NCBI RefSeq assembly: GCF_937903345.1
Contig: NZ_CALCZQ010000032.1
Span: 1 to 64,000, forward strand
Direction of reading: 5' to 3'
From: an uncultured Emticicia sp.
GTDB taxonomy: Bacteria; Bacteroidota; Bacteroidia; Cytophagales; Spirosomataceae
Length of the DNA stretch: 64,000 nt
Shown: positions 35,179 to 44,667 of the stretch, in pieces
Numbering within the stretch: the first letter of the stretch is position 1
Layout: every line of letters starts with the position of its first letter
Program-made: the position numbers and the translations under genes
The notes under the pieces: generated by a model
The model's input: the letters and a program-made list of their open reading frames with translations, nothing else
Told to the model about the DNA's origin: nothing
The model's database searches: none

Positions 35179-36555
35179 ATGAAAAAACTATTTACATACC
35201 TTTTTTTTGCTTCTTTTGGAGCTTTTTCACAAACGGTCGGCGTTCCGCTGGGAGGTACTCCGCTTTCTCCCGTTCTTGAGTCTTATATTCAAGAAGGTTT
35301 GAAACAGAATTTGAGCCTGAAACAAGAACGCCTCGAAATCTTGAAATCAGACGAAAACATCACGCAGGCTAAAGCGAATTTCATGCCTAAAGTTATTTTT
35401 AATCCAACTTACTCATTGGCAGGAGGTGGGCGTAGGTTAGAATTTCCGATTGGAGATTTGCTAAATCCTGTTTATTCTACATTAAATCAATTGACTAAAA
35501 CCAATAATTTCCCGCAAGTCGAAAACGTCAATCAACAACTCGCCCCCAATAATTTTCATGATACCAAACTAAGTTTTCAGTATCCGATTTTTAATACAGA
35601 TATTCGATATAATTTGTTGATGCAGAGAGATTTACTTTTGGCACAAGAGGCAAAGAAGCGGGTTTTAGAAAATGAAATTCGTTACAGTATCACAATTGCT
35701 TATCTGCAATATTTACAAACGCTCGAAGTCCAAAAGATTTTTGATGCGTCACGAAAATTATTGACTGATTTTGTGAAACTTAACGAAAAACTTGTGAATA
35801 ATAATGTAGCCACCAAAGAAGTAATTTACTCGGCTGAATATGAAGTGAGCAAACTCGACCAACAAGTTGCGGTGATAGAAAAAAATCGACAATCGGTACA
35901 AGCTTTCATGAATTATTTAATGAATCGTGATTTTTCGTCCGAAATCGTGGCTGATACAAATTTGGTAAAATATACAACGCCAACAACTGGTTTGGCTCAA
36001 ATAAAAGAAGATGCTTTGGCTCACCGTCAGGAACTTTCGCAATTACGTACCACTATAAAGGTGAGTGAAACAGCTATCAAATTGCAAGAAATGAATGCCC
36101 TACGTCCACAGGTTTTTGTCGGCGGCAATATAGGTTTTCAAGGCTTTGGCTATTCTTTTAAAAACCAAGCATATCTCATTGGGCAGATTGGTTTAAGTTG
36201 GGATTTATACCACGGTTATGAGAAGAAATCGAAGATTCAACAAGCAAAAATTCAGAAAAATATTCTTGATGCCAAACTTGAAGATATACAAAAACAGATT
36301 CAGCTACAAGTGTCACAGGCATATTTTGAGTTAGAAGCAGCCAAAAAATCATTAATAACAGCTAAAGATGGTACTACAAAAGCAGAAAAATATTTCAAGA
36401 TAGTAGAAAGTCGCTACCGAAATGGTCAAGCAATAATGATTGAATACCTTCGGGCATCAAACGAAATCATTTCAGCACGCCTCCAAGAATCGGTTGCTAA
36501 ATATGATATTTTGGTGAAGCAAGCGGCTTTGGATAAGGTTGGGGCGGTGAAGTAA
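35179..36555 (+). CDS. TolC-family outer-membrane efflux protein
   Basis: 458 residues from the ATG at 35179 (a TTG nine bases earlier is in frame but lies in the -7 element). Signal peptide 1-18 (FGAFSQ). Two helical hairpin repeats typical of OEP proteins, including ISARLQESVAKYDILVKQAALDK at the end and LGLSWDLYHGYEKKSKIQQA-like DLY motif near 335. It forms the outer-membrane exit channel for the RND pump encoded by the adaptor and permease genes downstream; the RAYT unit separates them. Confidence 0.9.
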   Translation: MKKLFTYLFFASFGAFSQTVGVPLGGTPLSPVLESYIQEGLKQNLSLKQERLEILKSDENITQAKANFMPKVIFNPTYSLAGGGRRLEFPIGDLLNPVYSTLNQLTKTNNFPQVENVNQQLAPNNFHDTKLSFQYPIFNTDIRYNLLMQRDLLLAQEAKKRVLENEIRYSITIAYLQYLQTLEVQKIFDASRKLLTDFVKLNEKLVNNNVATKEVIYSAEYEVSKLDQQVAVIEKNRQSVQAFMNYLMNRDFSSEIVADTNLVKYTTPTTGLAQIKEDALAHRQELSQLRTTIKVSETAIKLQEMNALRPQVFVGGNIGFQGFGYSFKNQAYLIGQIGLSWDLYHGYEKKSKIQQAKIQKNILDAKLEDIQKQIQLQVSQAYFELEAAKKSLITAKDGTTKAEKYFKIVESRYRNGQAIMIEYLRASNEIISARLQESVAKYDILVKQAALDKVGAVK

Positions 36556-36560
36556 ATATT

Positions 36561-37310
36561 AAAGTCTAAGACTTTTATTTATTCTTCGTAGCCATAACTC
36601 CGTTACGGATTGCAAACTGGCTACGGCAGCCGTGTCGAGTTTGTAACTCGACACATGAGAATAGAGTTAAGTTTCTAACTTAAAAAAACAAAAAGATGTC
36701 TTCATACACTGTAAAAGACCAAACTTGTTTACATTTTATGACTTTTGCAACAGTTCAATGGGTTGATGTTTTTACTCGTGCAGAATACTGTGATATTGTG
36801 GTTGATAGTCTAAATCATTGCGTAAAAGAAAAAGGATTGATAATCTATGGTTGGTGTTTGATGAGCAATCATATTCATCTATTAGTAAGGTCAGAAACTG
36901 GTGATTTATCGGGTACAATGAGAGATTTTAAAAAGTTTACAGCAAAGAAAATCTTTAAAGTAATTGAAGAATACCCACAGGAAAGTAGAAAAAGTTGGAT
37001 GAAATGGATTTTCAAAAAGGCAGGTGAAGAAAATAGTAACAATGAAATTATTCAGCTTTGGCAACAAACATTACATCCGATTGAACTTTGGTCAGTTGAT
37101 GTTATTCAACAAAAATTAGATTATATTCATCAAAACCCAGTAAAAGCACGAATTGTTTCAGAAGCTCAGTATTATTATTGGAGTAGTGCAATTGATTATT
37201 CAGGGGGTAAAGGCTTAATAAATATTGAATTTATTTAGATTTTAAGTCATAGACTTTATTCCATTCTGTGTTGGCTGTTACAAACAGCCAACAGCAAGAT
37301 TAACTCTATT
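36561..37310. mobile_element. REP-associated RAYT unit with flanking palindromes
   Basis: The transposase gene is framed by matching structures. Outer: AAAGTCTAAGACTTT (36561-36575) and AAGTCATAGACTTT (37244-37257). Next: GTAGCCA...TGGCTAC (36588-36624) on the left and GTTGGCTGTT...AACAGCCAAC (37270-37292) on the right. Inner ends: AATAGAGTTAA (36660-36670) and its inverse TTAACTCTATT (37300-37310). The left flank also has GTGTCGAGTT/AACTCGACAC (36632-36654). Layout is that of a RAYT/REP element, inserted in the efflux operon. Confidence 0.72.
36696..37238 (+). CDS. REP-associated tyrosine transposase (Y1_Tnp, IS200-like, RAYT)
   Basis: 180 residues. HUH motif in WCLMSNHIHLLVRS (His-x-His), catalytic Tyr probably in KLDYIHQNPVKARI, and the typical end YYYWSSAIDYSGGKG. 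All parts are present, so the protein may be active. RAYTs cut and join single-stranded REP hairpins. The gene has no role in efflux despite its place between the tolC-like and pump genes. Confidence 0.93.
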   Translation: MSSYTVKDQTCLHFMTFATVQWVDVFTRAEYCDIVVDSLNHCVKEKGLIIYGWCLMSNHIHLLVRSETGDLSGTMRDFKKFTAKKIFKVIEEYPQESRKSWMKWIFKKAGEENSNNEIIQLWQQTLHPIELWSVDVIQQKLDYIHQNPVKARIVSEAQYYYWSSAIDYSGGKGLINIEFI

Positions 37311-37349
37311 ATGAATTGTAAATTGCCGACGGGACTAAACACAAAAACC

Positions 37350-37787
37350 ATGAACATATTCCCACTAACAAACACACTCATTTTACTCGCTATTTCGGGC
37401 ATACATTTCTTTTGGGCTTTCGGTGGCCGTTGGGGAGCAGATGCTGCCATTCCAACGAATAAAGAAGGTAAAACAATGCTTTCGCCAGATATTTTTGCAA
37501 CGCTCGTAGTAGCTTTTGGAATTTTGGCAATGGCATTGCTTCATCTTGAAAAAGTGCAAATGGGCAGCACTCCGCAGTTAGGTTTGCCAATTCCAACTTG
37601 GATTAATGCTTATGGCTTAAAAATCATTGCAGGAATCTTCTTACTTCGTGCCATTGGAGAGTTTCGATATGTAGGTTTTTTCAAAAAAGTAAAAGGAACA
37701 AAATTCGCTACTTTAGACACAAAATATTATTCGCCATTATGCTTAATTCTTAGTATAAATGCTTTTATATCAGCCACATATTTATGA
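37350..37787 (+). CDS. DUF3995-type four-helix membrane protein
   Basis: 145 residues from the ATG at 37350; an earlier ATG at 37311 lies right at the end of the RAYT unit and adds a non-hydrophobic leader. Four membrane helices; HFFWAFGGRWGADAAIPTNK is the DUF3995 hallmark. Function unknown. Its stop overlaps the start of the next gene by four bases (ATGA), so it is translationally coupled to the flavin reductase gene. Confidence 0.8.
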   Translation: MNIFPLTNTLILLAISGIHFFWAFGGRWGADAAIPTNKEGKTMLSPDIFATLVVAFGILAMALLHLEKVQMGSTPQLGLPIPTWINAYGLKIIAGIFLLRAIGEFRYVGFFKKVKGTKFATLDTKYYSPLCLILSINAFISATYL

Positions 37788-38362
37788 AAAAAATATTACT
37801 TATTCAAGGACATCCAGACGCCGAGAGTTTCAATTTTGCTTTGTATGAAGCCTATAAAAAAGGTGCAATGGCATCGGGAGCTGAAATAAAAGAAATCATC
37901 GTTCGTGATTTGCAGTTTAATCCAAACTTACAATTTGGTTATCGAAAACGGACTGAATTAGAACCTGATTTACTTGATTCCATCGAAAAAATCAAATGGG
38001 CAGAACATATAGTGCTATTTTACCCAGTTTGGTGGGGTTCTGTTCCTGCACTCTTAAAAGGTTTTATTGATAGAGTTTTCTTACCGGGAATAGTTTTCGA
38101 GAAAATAGAAAACTCGGTTTGGTGGAAAAAATTACTTACAGGTCGTTCAGGCCATATCGTCAGCACACTCGACCAGCCAGCTTGGTATTATTGGCTCTAT
38201 TATGGCCGCCCGAGTTATCATGCAATGAAGCAATTAACTTTTCATTTTGTAGGTATAAAGCCAGTCCGAACAACTACAATCGGCCCAATTAGATTATCAA
38301 AAGACAGCTATCGAGCCAATTGGTTAAAGAAATTAGAAAAATTAGGTTTTGAACAAAAATAG
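37784..38362 (+). CDS. NAD(P)H dehydrogenase (quinone)/flavodoxin-fold reductase
   Basis: 192 residues. KKILLIQGHPDAESFNFAL at the start is the FMN/FAD phosphate-binding loop of the MdaB/KefF/NQO1 family; FYPVWWGSVPALLKGFIDRV and GRSGHIVSTLDQPAWYYWL follow. It reduces quinones or other electrophiles with NAD(P)H. It is coupled to the DUF3995 gene and ends eight bases before the adaptor gene, so it belongs to the efflux operon and may act on the same toxic compounds. Confidence 0.9.
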   Translation: MKKILLIQGHPDAESFNFALYEAYKKGAMASGAEIKEIIVRDLQFNPNLQFGYRKRTELEPDLLDSIEKIKWAEHIVLFYPVWWGSVPALLKGFIDRVFLPGIVFEKIENSVWWKKLLTGRSGHIVSTLDQPAWYYWLYYGRPSYHAMKQLTFHFVGIKPVRTTTIGPIRLSKDSYRANWLKKLEKLGFEQK

Positions 38363-38370
38363 AAAAATAC

Positions 38371-39411
38371 ATGAAAAGTTATACTTCCATAATTATCGTG
38401 ACTGGCTTATTAATAATAAGTTGTGGCAAAAAACAAGAATCGAAAAAAGCCGAAGCCGAAGAAATTCTGACAGTTGAAGTACAGCCAGTTAGCCGTAAAT
38501 ATTTGAGCGAACCAATTATTGCAAGTGGCTTACTTTCTTCAAAATCAGAAATGAAATTGGCGTTTAAAACAGGTGGCATGATTCGCCGTGTGTATGTACA
38601 AGAAGGGCAATCGGTACGTGAAGGACAACTATTAGCAGAACTTGATTTATCTGAAATAGATGCACAAGTCCGTCAAGCAAAATTGGGTTTAGAAAAATCA
38701 GAACGAGATTTGGAGCGAGTAAAGAAACTCTACGCCGATGAAGCCACAACGCTCACCAATGTTCAAGATGCAACAACTGGTTTCGATGTAGCCAAACAAA
38801 GTGTACAAGTGGCCGAATTCAACCAAAAACTTTCAAGAATTTATGCCCCAACAAATGGCCGAATTCTAAGAAAAATTGCTGAACAGGGCGAACTGATTAC
38901 GCCATTTACACCAGCATTTATTCTCGGAACAGGCGAAAGTGCGTATATCGTAAACATCGGTTTGGCCGACCGTGATGTAGTAAAAGTAAAAATTGGTGAT
39001 GTGGCAACGGTTTATTTAGATGCTTATCCAAACGAAGCCTTCCAAGCCCGCATCACGCAAATTGCCCAAACCGTAAACCCTGCAACCGGAACTTTTGAGG
39101 CTGAACTACAGATTCAACCGAATGGGAAAAAACTTATTTCTGGTTTCGTAGCCAAAGCTGAAATTTCTACAGGAAAAGCTCCTTCTACACTCGCAGTACC
39201 CATTGAAGCATTAGTTGAGGCCGATAAAAACACGGCGTTTGTTTATTCATATAATACTACAAGTCAATCAGTTAGTAAAATACCAGTCAGTATTGGAAAT
39301 ATTTTTGGCAGTAGCGTTGCCATCGTTTCAGGCATAAGTGAAGGTACACAAATCGTAACGAAAGGAGCTAATTTCTTGAGCGATAAAAGCAAGGTTAAGG
39401 TGATAAAATGA
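38371..39411 (+). CDS. RND efflux periplasmic adaptor lipoprotein (MFP)
   Basis: 346 residues. Lipobox LLIISC at 14-19 gives a lipid-anchored protein. Lipoyl/barrel-sandwich halves (GMIRRVYVQEGQSVREGQLL and APTNGRILRKIAEQGELI) flank a short helical hairpin (VRQAKLGLEKSERDLERVKK). A beta-barrel (VATVYLDAYPNEAFQARI) and membrane-proximal domain follow. It joins the inner-membrane RND permease to the TolC channel. It is 165 bases from the permease gene. Confidence 0.92.
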   Translation: MKSYTSIIIVTGLLIISCGKKQESKKAEAEEILTVEVQPVSRKYLSEPIIASGLLSSKSEMKLAFKTGGMIRRVYVQEGQSVREGQLLAELDLSEIDAQVRQAKLGLEKSERDLERVKKLYADEATTLTNVQDATTGFDVAKQSVQVAEFNQKLSRIYAPTNGRILRKIAEQGELITPFTPAFILGTGESAYIVNIGLADRDVVKVKIGDVATVYLDAYPNEAFQARITQIAQTVNPATGTFEAELQIQPNGKKLISGFVAKAEISTGKAPSTLAVPIEALVEADKNTAFVYSYNTTSQSVSKIPVSIGNIFGSSVAIVSGISEGTQIVTKGANFLSDKSKVKVIK

Positions 39412-39576
39412 GTTTTAATTTATTAATCCTCATCAATAATTAATGCAAAAATTTACAACCGCATCGGCAACCCGATAAGACAATAAGTGACACTAAGAAA
39501 TCACTTAGTGAAAACTTTGTGCTCTTAGTGCCTTAATGGTGAAGAAAAAGACAAGGTTTTTAATATTTTTTTAAAC
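39412..39576 (+). other. Spacer between adaptor and RND permease genes
   Basis: Contains a small hairpin CACTAAG-AAATCA-CTTAGTG near 39491-39510 followed by TTAGTGCC repeats. It does not look like a strong terminator (no T-run), so the permease is probably still read from the operon promoter. Confidence 0.45.
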
Positions 39577-42500
39577 ATGAAATTAGTCGAATTTTCCGTC
39601 AAAAACTACCAATTCACCATTATCATTTTCTTGATGATTATGGCGATTGGAGTCAACTCATTGCTCAATATGCCCAAAGCCGAAGACCCAGCTTTGAAGG
39701 CAACTTTTAATAGTATTGTGGTGGTTTATCCTGGTACTTCGCCTGCCGACATGGAAAAGCTTATCGTCAATCCGATTGAAGATAAAATGTCCGAAATCAG
39801 CGATATTAAAAAAATCATTTCTACAGCTGATGAAGGTGTTGCTCAAATCCGTTTGGAGTTTATTCATTCAATCAATCCTGACGACAAATATAACGAGGTT
39901 TTACGAGAGCTGAACGCCATTCGTAGTAAACTACCTACTGATATTTATAGCATCGATGTACTTCGATTTACGCCTGAAGGTGTAAATATCATTCAATGTG
40001 CTTTGATGTCAGAAACTACTCCTTACAAAGATTTGGAAAAAGAAGCCGATAATCTGAAAGATAAATTATTGAAGGTAAAGTCAATAAAAACGTCTGAAAT
40101 TTGGGCATTCCCGAAACAACAGGTAACCATTTCGGTCAATTTAGATAAGATGTCACAATTCCGAATTCCACTGAATCGTGTTTTAGGTGCAATTCAATCT
40201 GAAAACGCCAACATTCCAGCAGGAAATATCGAAATCGGCAGTCGAAAATTTAGCGTGAAAACTTCAGGTAGCTACGAAAATTTGGATGAAATAAAAAGTA
40301 CCATTGTGAGTTCGTCAGGTACAACCGTTACGTATTTGCGAGATATAGCCGAAGTGAAATTTGATTACGAAGAAGAAAGTTATTTGGGTCGCTTAAATGG
40401 GAAAAGAGCTGTATTCGTAACCGCCACCATGAAAAATGGAAGTAATATTTTCAAAACGGGTGAAGAAATTAGACCGATTCTTGATGATTTTGCTAAAAAT
40501 CTTCCGCCAAACATCAAATTTGAACAAAGTTTCGACCAAGTAAAAAGTGTTTCTACTCGTTTGTTTGGTTTGGCTCGTGACTTTGGTATTGCCATTTTGT
40601 TGGTACTCATTACACTCATTCCTTTGGGTATTCGCCCTGCTATTATCGTAATGATTTCTATACCTTTGTCTCTAGCAATCGGCTTGACCTTACTTGATTT
40701 AGCGGGTTTTGGCATCAATCAATTGAGCGTGGTTGGTCTCGTAATAGCTCTTGGTTTATTGGTTGATGATTCGATTGTCGTAGTCGAAAATATCGCCCGA
40801 TTCCTCCGTACAGGAATGCCACGCAGAGAAGCAGCCATCGAAGCAACCAAACAAATCAGTCTGGCTGTATTAGGCTGTACGGCAACTTTGATTTTCGCTT
40901 TTTTGCCGCTCTGTTTTTTACCCGAATCTGCTGGAGATTTTATCCGAAGTTTACCGATAGCCGTGATTATGACTATCATTGCTTCTCTTTTCGTATCGCT
41001 CACAATTGTCCCATTTTTGGCAAGTCAACTTATGCCTCGCGAAGAACACGGCGAAAATATTGTATTGCGTTTGATGAAAAAAGGTATCGAAGGCTCGTAC
41101 CGAAAAGTATTGCACAAAGCACTTTTTTACCCAAAAACAGCTCTTTTGATAGCGGTTTTGATTTTTGCCGGAAGTTTAGCTTTGATTCCAGTGGTGGGTA
41201 TGAGTGTGTTTCCACGTTCGGAAAAACCACAGTTTTTGATAAATATCGAAACACCGCTTGGGACAAGTTTGGGTGAAACCGATAAAGCAGCTCGTTTTGT
41301 AGAAAAAGAACTTTTAAAGCATAAAATTGTCAAGAATTTTGCGACAAACGTAGGAAAAAGTAATCCGCGAATTTATTATAATACCTTGCCAATTGGCGGC
41401 ACTTTGGCAAATTATTCTCAACTTTTTGTTCAACTTCAAGATAAAGTAGAAGTGCCTGAGCGTGAGAGTTTCATTGACGAACTAAGAGCGATTTTCGATT
41501 CGTATCCAGGTGCAAAAATTCGTGTGATTCAGTTTGAGCAAGGGGCTCCATTTGAAGCACCTTTGGCGGTGAGAATCGTGGGCGATAACCTTGATTCACT
41601 GCGAGTTATTTCTGCGAAAGTTGAGCGTGTTTTTAAAGATACAAAAGGTACGATTTACGTAAATAATGCACTTTCCGCTCAAAATGTTGATTTAAGAGTC
41701 AATATCAATAAAGATAAAGCAGGAATGTTGGGTATTCCAACGGTTGATATTGACCGTACAATTAGAATGGGAATTGCAGGCGTAAATATGGGAATTTACA
41801 AAGAAAAAGAAGGCGAAGAAATGAACCTTAATGTGAGCTTGCCACGTAATCAACGCCCAAGTATGGATGTGTTCTCGAAAGTATTTGTGGCCAACCAATT
41901 GGGAAGTTTAATACCGTTGAGCCAACTCGCAACGGTCGGTTTTGAGACTTCACCTAACAGAATTAATCATTACGACCGAAATAGATATTCGACAGTTTCG
42001 GCTTTCATTAAAAGTGGATTCTTGACACCTAACGTAACGAAAGAAGCCGTTGAAAAATTGAATAAAATCAAACTTCCCAAAGGTTATGAGTTTAAAATGG
42101 CTGGTGAAGTAGAGCGATCTGCCGAAACTTTTGGTGGGCTTGGTACAATTATTATCATCACGATTTTCGGAATTATTGCCATTCTGATTCTTGAATTCAA
42201 AACTTTCAAAAGTACATTCATCGTACTTTCAGTGATTCCGCTCGGAATGATTGGTGCGATTTTGATTTTGCTTTTTACAGGAAATTCGCTTTCGTTCACG
42301 GCCATCGTAGGCATTATTGCTTTGGCAGGTATTGAGGTAAAAAACTCTATTTTACTAGTAGATTATACCAATTTCCTGAGAAAAGAAAATGGCTTAAGCA
42401 TAGATGCTGCTATTGAAGAAGCTGGCGAAACTCGTTTTATTCCTATTGTTTTGACAACTATGACGGCAATTGGTGGCATGATTCCATTGATTATGGAACA

Positions 42501-42615
42501 TTCACCATTGTACTCACCTTTGGCCTTAGTAATTGTTGGTGGTTTAATTTCTTCTTTGATTCTGACCAGAATTGTTACACCTGTGATGTATAAATTGTTG
42601 CCACCGAGTGTTTAA
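39577..42615 (+). CDS. RND-type multidrug efflux permease (AcrB-like)
   Basis: 1012 residues, 12 membrane helices with large periplasmic loops after helices 1 and 7. TM4 carries the proton-relay Asp pair D397-D398 in GLLVDDSIVVVEN; helix 10-11 region has GIEVKNSILLVDYTN. N-terminus VEFSVKNYQFTIIIFLMIM is typical of the HAE/HME group. It uses the proton gradient to push substrates through the adaptor and TolC channel. The gene closes the operon; a terminator follows at 42623. Confidence 0.94.
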   Translation: MKLVEFSVKNYQFTIIIFLMIMAIGVNSLLNMPKAEDPALKATFNSIVVVYPGTSPADMEKLIVNPIEDKMSEISDIKKIISTADEGVAQIRLEFIHSINPDDKYNEVLRELNAIRSKLPTDIYSIDVLRFTPEGVNIIQCALMSETTPYKDLEKEADNLKDKLLKVKSIKTSEIWAFPKQQVTISVNLDKMSQFRIPLNRVLGAIQSENANIPAGNIEIGSRKFSVKTSGSYENLDEIKSTIVSSSGTTVTYLRDIAEVKFDYEEESYLGRLNGKRAVFVTATMKNGSNIFKTGEEIRPILDDFAKNLPPNIKFEQSFDQVKSVSTRLFGLARDFGIAILLVLITLIPLGIRPAIIVMISIPLSLAIGLTLLDLAGFGINQLSVVGLVIALGLLVDDSIVVVENIARFLRTGMPRREAAIEATKQISLAVLGCTATLIFAFLPLCFLPESAGDFIRSLPIAVIMTIIASLFVSLTIVPFLASQLMPREEHGENIVLRLMKKGIEGSYRKVLHKALFYPKTALLIAVLIFAGSLALIPVVGMSVFPRSEKPQFLINIETPLGTSLGETDKAARFVEKELLKHKIVKNFATNVGKSNPRIYYNTLPIGGTLANYSQLFVQLQDKVEVPERESFIDELRAIFDSYPGAKIRVIQFEQGAPFEAPLAVRIVGDNLDSLRVISAKVERVFKDTKGTIYVNNALSAQNVDLRVNINKDKAGMLGIPTVDIDRTIRMGIAGVNMGIYKEKEGEEMNLNVSLPRNQRPSMDVFSKVFVANQLGSLIPLSQLATVGFETSPNRINHYDRNRYSTVSAFIKSGFLTPNVTKEAVEKLNKIKLPKGYEFKMAGEVERSAETFGGLGTIIIITIFGIIAILILEFKTFKSTFIVLSVIPLGMIGAILILLFTGNSLSFTAIVGIIALAGIEVKNSILLVDYTNFLRKENGLSIDAAIEEAGETRFIPIVLTTMTAIGGMIPLIMEHSPLYSPLALVIVGGLISSLILTRIVTPVMYKLLPPSV

Positions 42616-42622
42616 TCTTTGA

Positions 42623-42659
42623 AAATCTGTAAAGTCTAAAAAATAGACTTTACAGATTT
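42623..42659. terminator. Bidirectional terminator between RND and TVP38 genes
   Basis: Perfect 16-base arms AAATCTGTAAAGTCTA (42623-42638) and TAGACTTTACAGATTT (42644-42659), A-loop of five. The right arm overlaps the stop codon of the convergent gene. Confidence 0.85.
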
Positions 42660-43332
42660 ATATTGCTGTTTTTTTAGGGAGAATAGAGTATATAATCCCA
42701 CCCACCGAAACAACTAACAGAATAATAATTAAAATCTTTTGTAAATTTCCTTCATTCGGATTTTCCAGTAATTTTCTAATTTCTTTCGCCTGTGAGCCTG
42801 TCCAAACTGCCAATAACGTACGTGGAATCATGCCGAAAAATCCACCTACAAGTATATTTTTGAGTTTAGCACCCGATAAAGCAAAAACAAAATTGGTGAG
42901 TGCAAATGGTAAAACGGGTGAAAGTTTGCTAAAGAAAATAACTTTTAATTCTTCTTTTCTAATATTTTCTAAAATATTACTAATCTGCTTATTATTAGCA
43001 AGGTACATCTTAAATTTATTGCCATCAATGCGTTTGGTAATAATATTCACCAGAAAAATAGCAACCATATTCATCAAGAAAACTGGCAAAACGGCATTCC
43101 AACCAATAAAATATCCAAAAATAAGGGCTAATAGGGTAGGTGGTGTAAAAGCAAAGGTGCAAGTCAGACAGCAAATGAAAGTGATAAGCGTCCAATCTTG
43201 CCAACTAAAGTCCAATACAGTATTTTCATGAGTGACGACCGCAAACGTAAGAACCGAACTAAAAATCAATGGAATAACCGTCAGAAATATCGAAGAAATG
43301 AGTGGAAAAGAGTATTTGAAGGAGATTTTCAA
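42658..43332 (-). CDS. TVP38/TMEM64 (VTT/DedA-like) membrane protein
   Basis: 224 residues with about five to six membrane helices. TPPTLLALIFGYFIGWN and FFSKLSPVLPFALTNFVFAL with GGFFGMIPRTLLAVWTG are the conserved VTT blocks. Family members help move lipids or maintain membrane homeostasis. The start is TTG at 43332 (no ATG in frame nearby); the ORF begins inside DNA that also forms the start of a 3' hairpin of the upstream gene. Confidence 0.88.
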   Translation of the reverse strand: MKISFKYSFPLISSIFLTVIPLIFSSVLTFAVVTHENTVLDFSWQDWTLITFICCLTCTFAFTPPTLLALIFGYFIGWNAVLPVFLMNMVAIFLVNIITKRIDGNKFKMYLANNKQISNILENIRKEELKVIFFSKLSPVLPFALTNFVFALSGAKLKNILVGGFFGMIPRTLLAVWTGSQAKEIRKLLENPNEGNLQKILIIILLVVSVGGIIYSILPKKTAI

Positions 43333-43347
43333 ACTAATTAAATTAAA

Positions 43348-43376
43348 AATCTCCTTCTTTTGTTGAGAAGGAGATT
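43348..43376 (-). terminator. Terminator of the outer-membrane protein gene
   Basis: AATCTCCTTCT (43348-43358) and AGAAGGAGATT (43366-43376), seven-base loop. On the minus strand T-rich DNA follows. Confidence 0.75.
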
Positions 43377-43409
43377 ATATGAATAAACAAAAGTTTTTGA
43401 CTAACAAAT

Positions 43410-44033
43410 TTAAAACAAAAATCCGTAACGCAGCGTAATCGGCGTTTGATTACCAAGTAGGCTTTGTGGACTAATAAACCCTCTGTTTGGGTAGCCTAGA
43501 TTGTACATCAAGGAAATAAAGCTGCCACGACGGCCGTCGCCACCTTGATAAAAACCTGCCCCAATAAGTGGCGAACTTCCCCAAACCCTTTTAGTTGGAT
43601 CGGTTGTGTTAAGGTTATATGAATAAAATTGGTCGGCGTAAGCATTGATAAACTCGTATTCAGCATGAGCGAAGAAACGCTTGAAAACCTGCTGACGAAT
43701 AAATATTTTTGGGCCAAAAATTGTATTATTAGTGTTTGCCGCACTATTCCGGTTGAATGTACCCTGAAAAATAAAGTTTGCACCTATTCCTGCAACCGTT
43801 CCTTTTTCATTCAGTTCATAGCCGACCATAGGCGAGGTATCAATATAAAAAGCTCCAAAAAAGCCCAACCAAAATGTTCCGCCATATCTTAGCTTCTCTT
43901 TCCATTCGGGTTTTGTTTTTTCAAAAAATACTTGAGTTTGGTTGTCTTTATCGCTCGAAGTCGGAATTCCTTCTTGTGAAAAAACGTTAAATGTGCTAAT
44001 AATCAAGGCACTCATTAAAATTATTTTACGCAT
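43410..44033 (-). CDS. Small outer-membrane beta-barrel-like protein, unknown
   Basis: 207 residues with a signal peptide (1-19, NVFSQ). Repeating amphipathic strands rich in Phe, Tyr and Gly and a terminal PITLRYGFLF fit an eight-stranded barrel. Its ATG overlaps the end of the upstream gene by eight bases (ATGCGTAA), so they are translationally coupled. No family recognised. Confidence 0.65.
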   Translation of the reverse strand: MRKIILMSALIISTFNVFSQEGIPTSSDKDNQTQVFFEKTKPEWKEKLRYGGTFWLGFFGAFYIDTSPMVGYELNEKGTVAGIGANFIFQGTFNRNSAANTNNTIFGPKIFIRQQVFKRFFAHAEYEFINAYADQFYSYNLNTTDPTKRVWGSSPLIGAGFYQGGDGRRGSFISLMYNLGYPNRGFISPQSLLGNQTPITLRYGFLF

Positions 44034-44499
44034 ATTCTAAAGTTTTCTCTTCCTGTAAAAAATCAGGCAGTTTGATGGTATCGAGGAGTTGTTCTTCGAG
44101 CATATTTGCCCACTCCGAAAGATAAACGATAACATCGGCTCTAACATTGTGAAGAAAATAACGATTTTCAATAGGCAGACGCATTAAAATTTGTTTATCT
44201 GCTAATTTTTCGAGGTTTTGGAGGTCTTCCAATGAAAATCCAGACGTAAGCATCTCGTGAATAACCAAATCAATGGGCATTTGTGTATTGCCACAATAGT
44301 CGTTTAGTTGTTCATTCCAGTCGCCATGTCCTTGCATAGCGTAAGCATGAATTTCTGCTTTTGAGCGTTTGGTGATTTCTTGGGCGAGGTTTCCACAATT
44401 GCAGCTACCCATGTGTCCCCACATATAATCACTACCCGAACCAAGTTTTTTTGCAGTACGACGCAGTGCGTCAATGATTTCAACTTTTGCCTGTGCCAT
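44026..44499 (-). CDS. Conserved cytoplasmic protein with CNC motif, unknown
   Basis: 157 residues, soluble. GSDYMWGHMGSCNCGNLAQE near 22-41 holds a Cys-x-Cys with nearby His, a possible metal site. The middle and end are helical (IDLVIHEMLTSGFSLEDLQN). It resembles conserved Bacteroidota proteins of unknown function. It overlaps the small barrel gene by eight bases and is the promoter-proximal gene of that pair. Confidence 0.6.
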   Translation of the reverse strand: MAQAKVEIIDALRRTAKKLGSGSDYMWGHMGSCNCGNLAQEITKRSKAEIHAYAMQGHGDWNEQLNDYCGNTQMPIDLVIHEMLTSGFSLEDLQNLEKLADKQILMRLPIENRYFLHNVRADVIVYLSEWANMLEEQLLDTIKLPDFLQEEKTLEYA

Positions 44500-44600
44500 T
44501 TTTAATCAATTAAGATGTATATCAAGTGAAGATGTATCTGTTTCTGCTTAAAACGCACCGTTAGGTGCTTTTGTTTGCCAAATTTTAGGTAAAAATAAAA

Positions 44601-44628
44601 GGTCTCTTGAGAAAATATTCAAGAGACC
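44601..44628 (-). terminator. Terminator of the CBM48-like protein gene
   Basis: GGTCTCTTGA (44601-44610) and TCAAGAGACC (44619-44628) pair perfectly; on the minus strand T-rich DNA (TTTTATTTTTACC) follows. Confidence 0.85.
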
Positions 44629-44667
44629 TAATAATTATTTTATTTGACCAGCATTGGGCTTTGTAAA

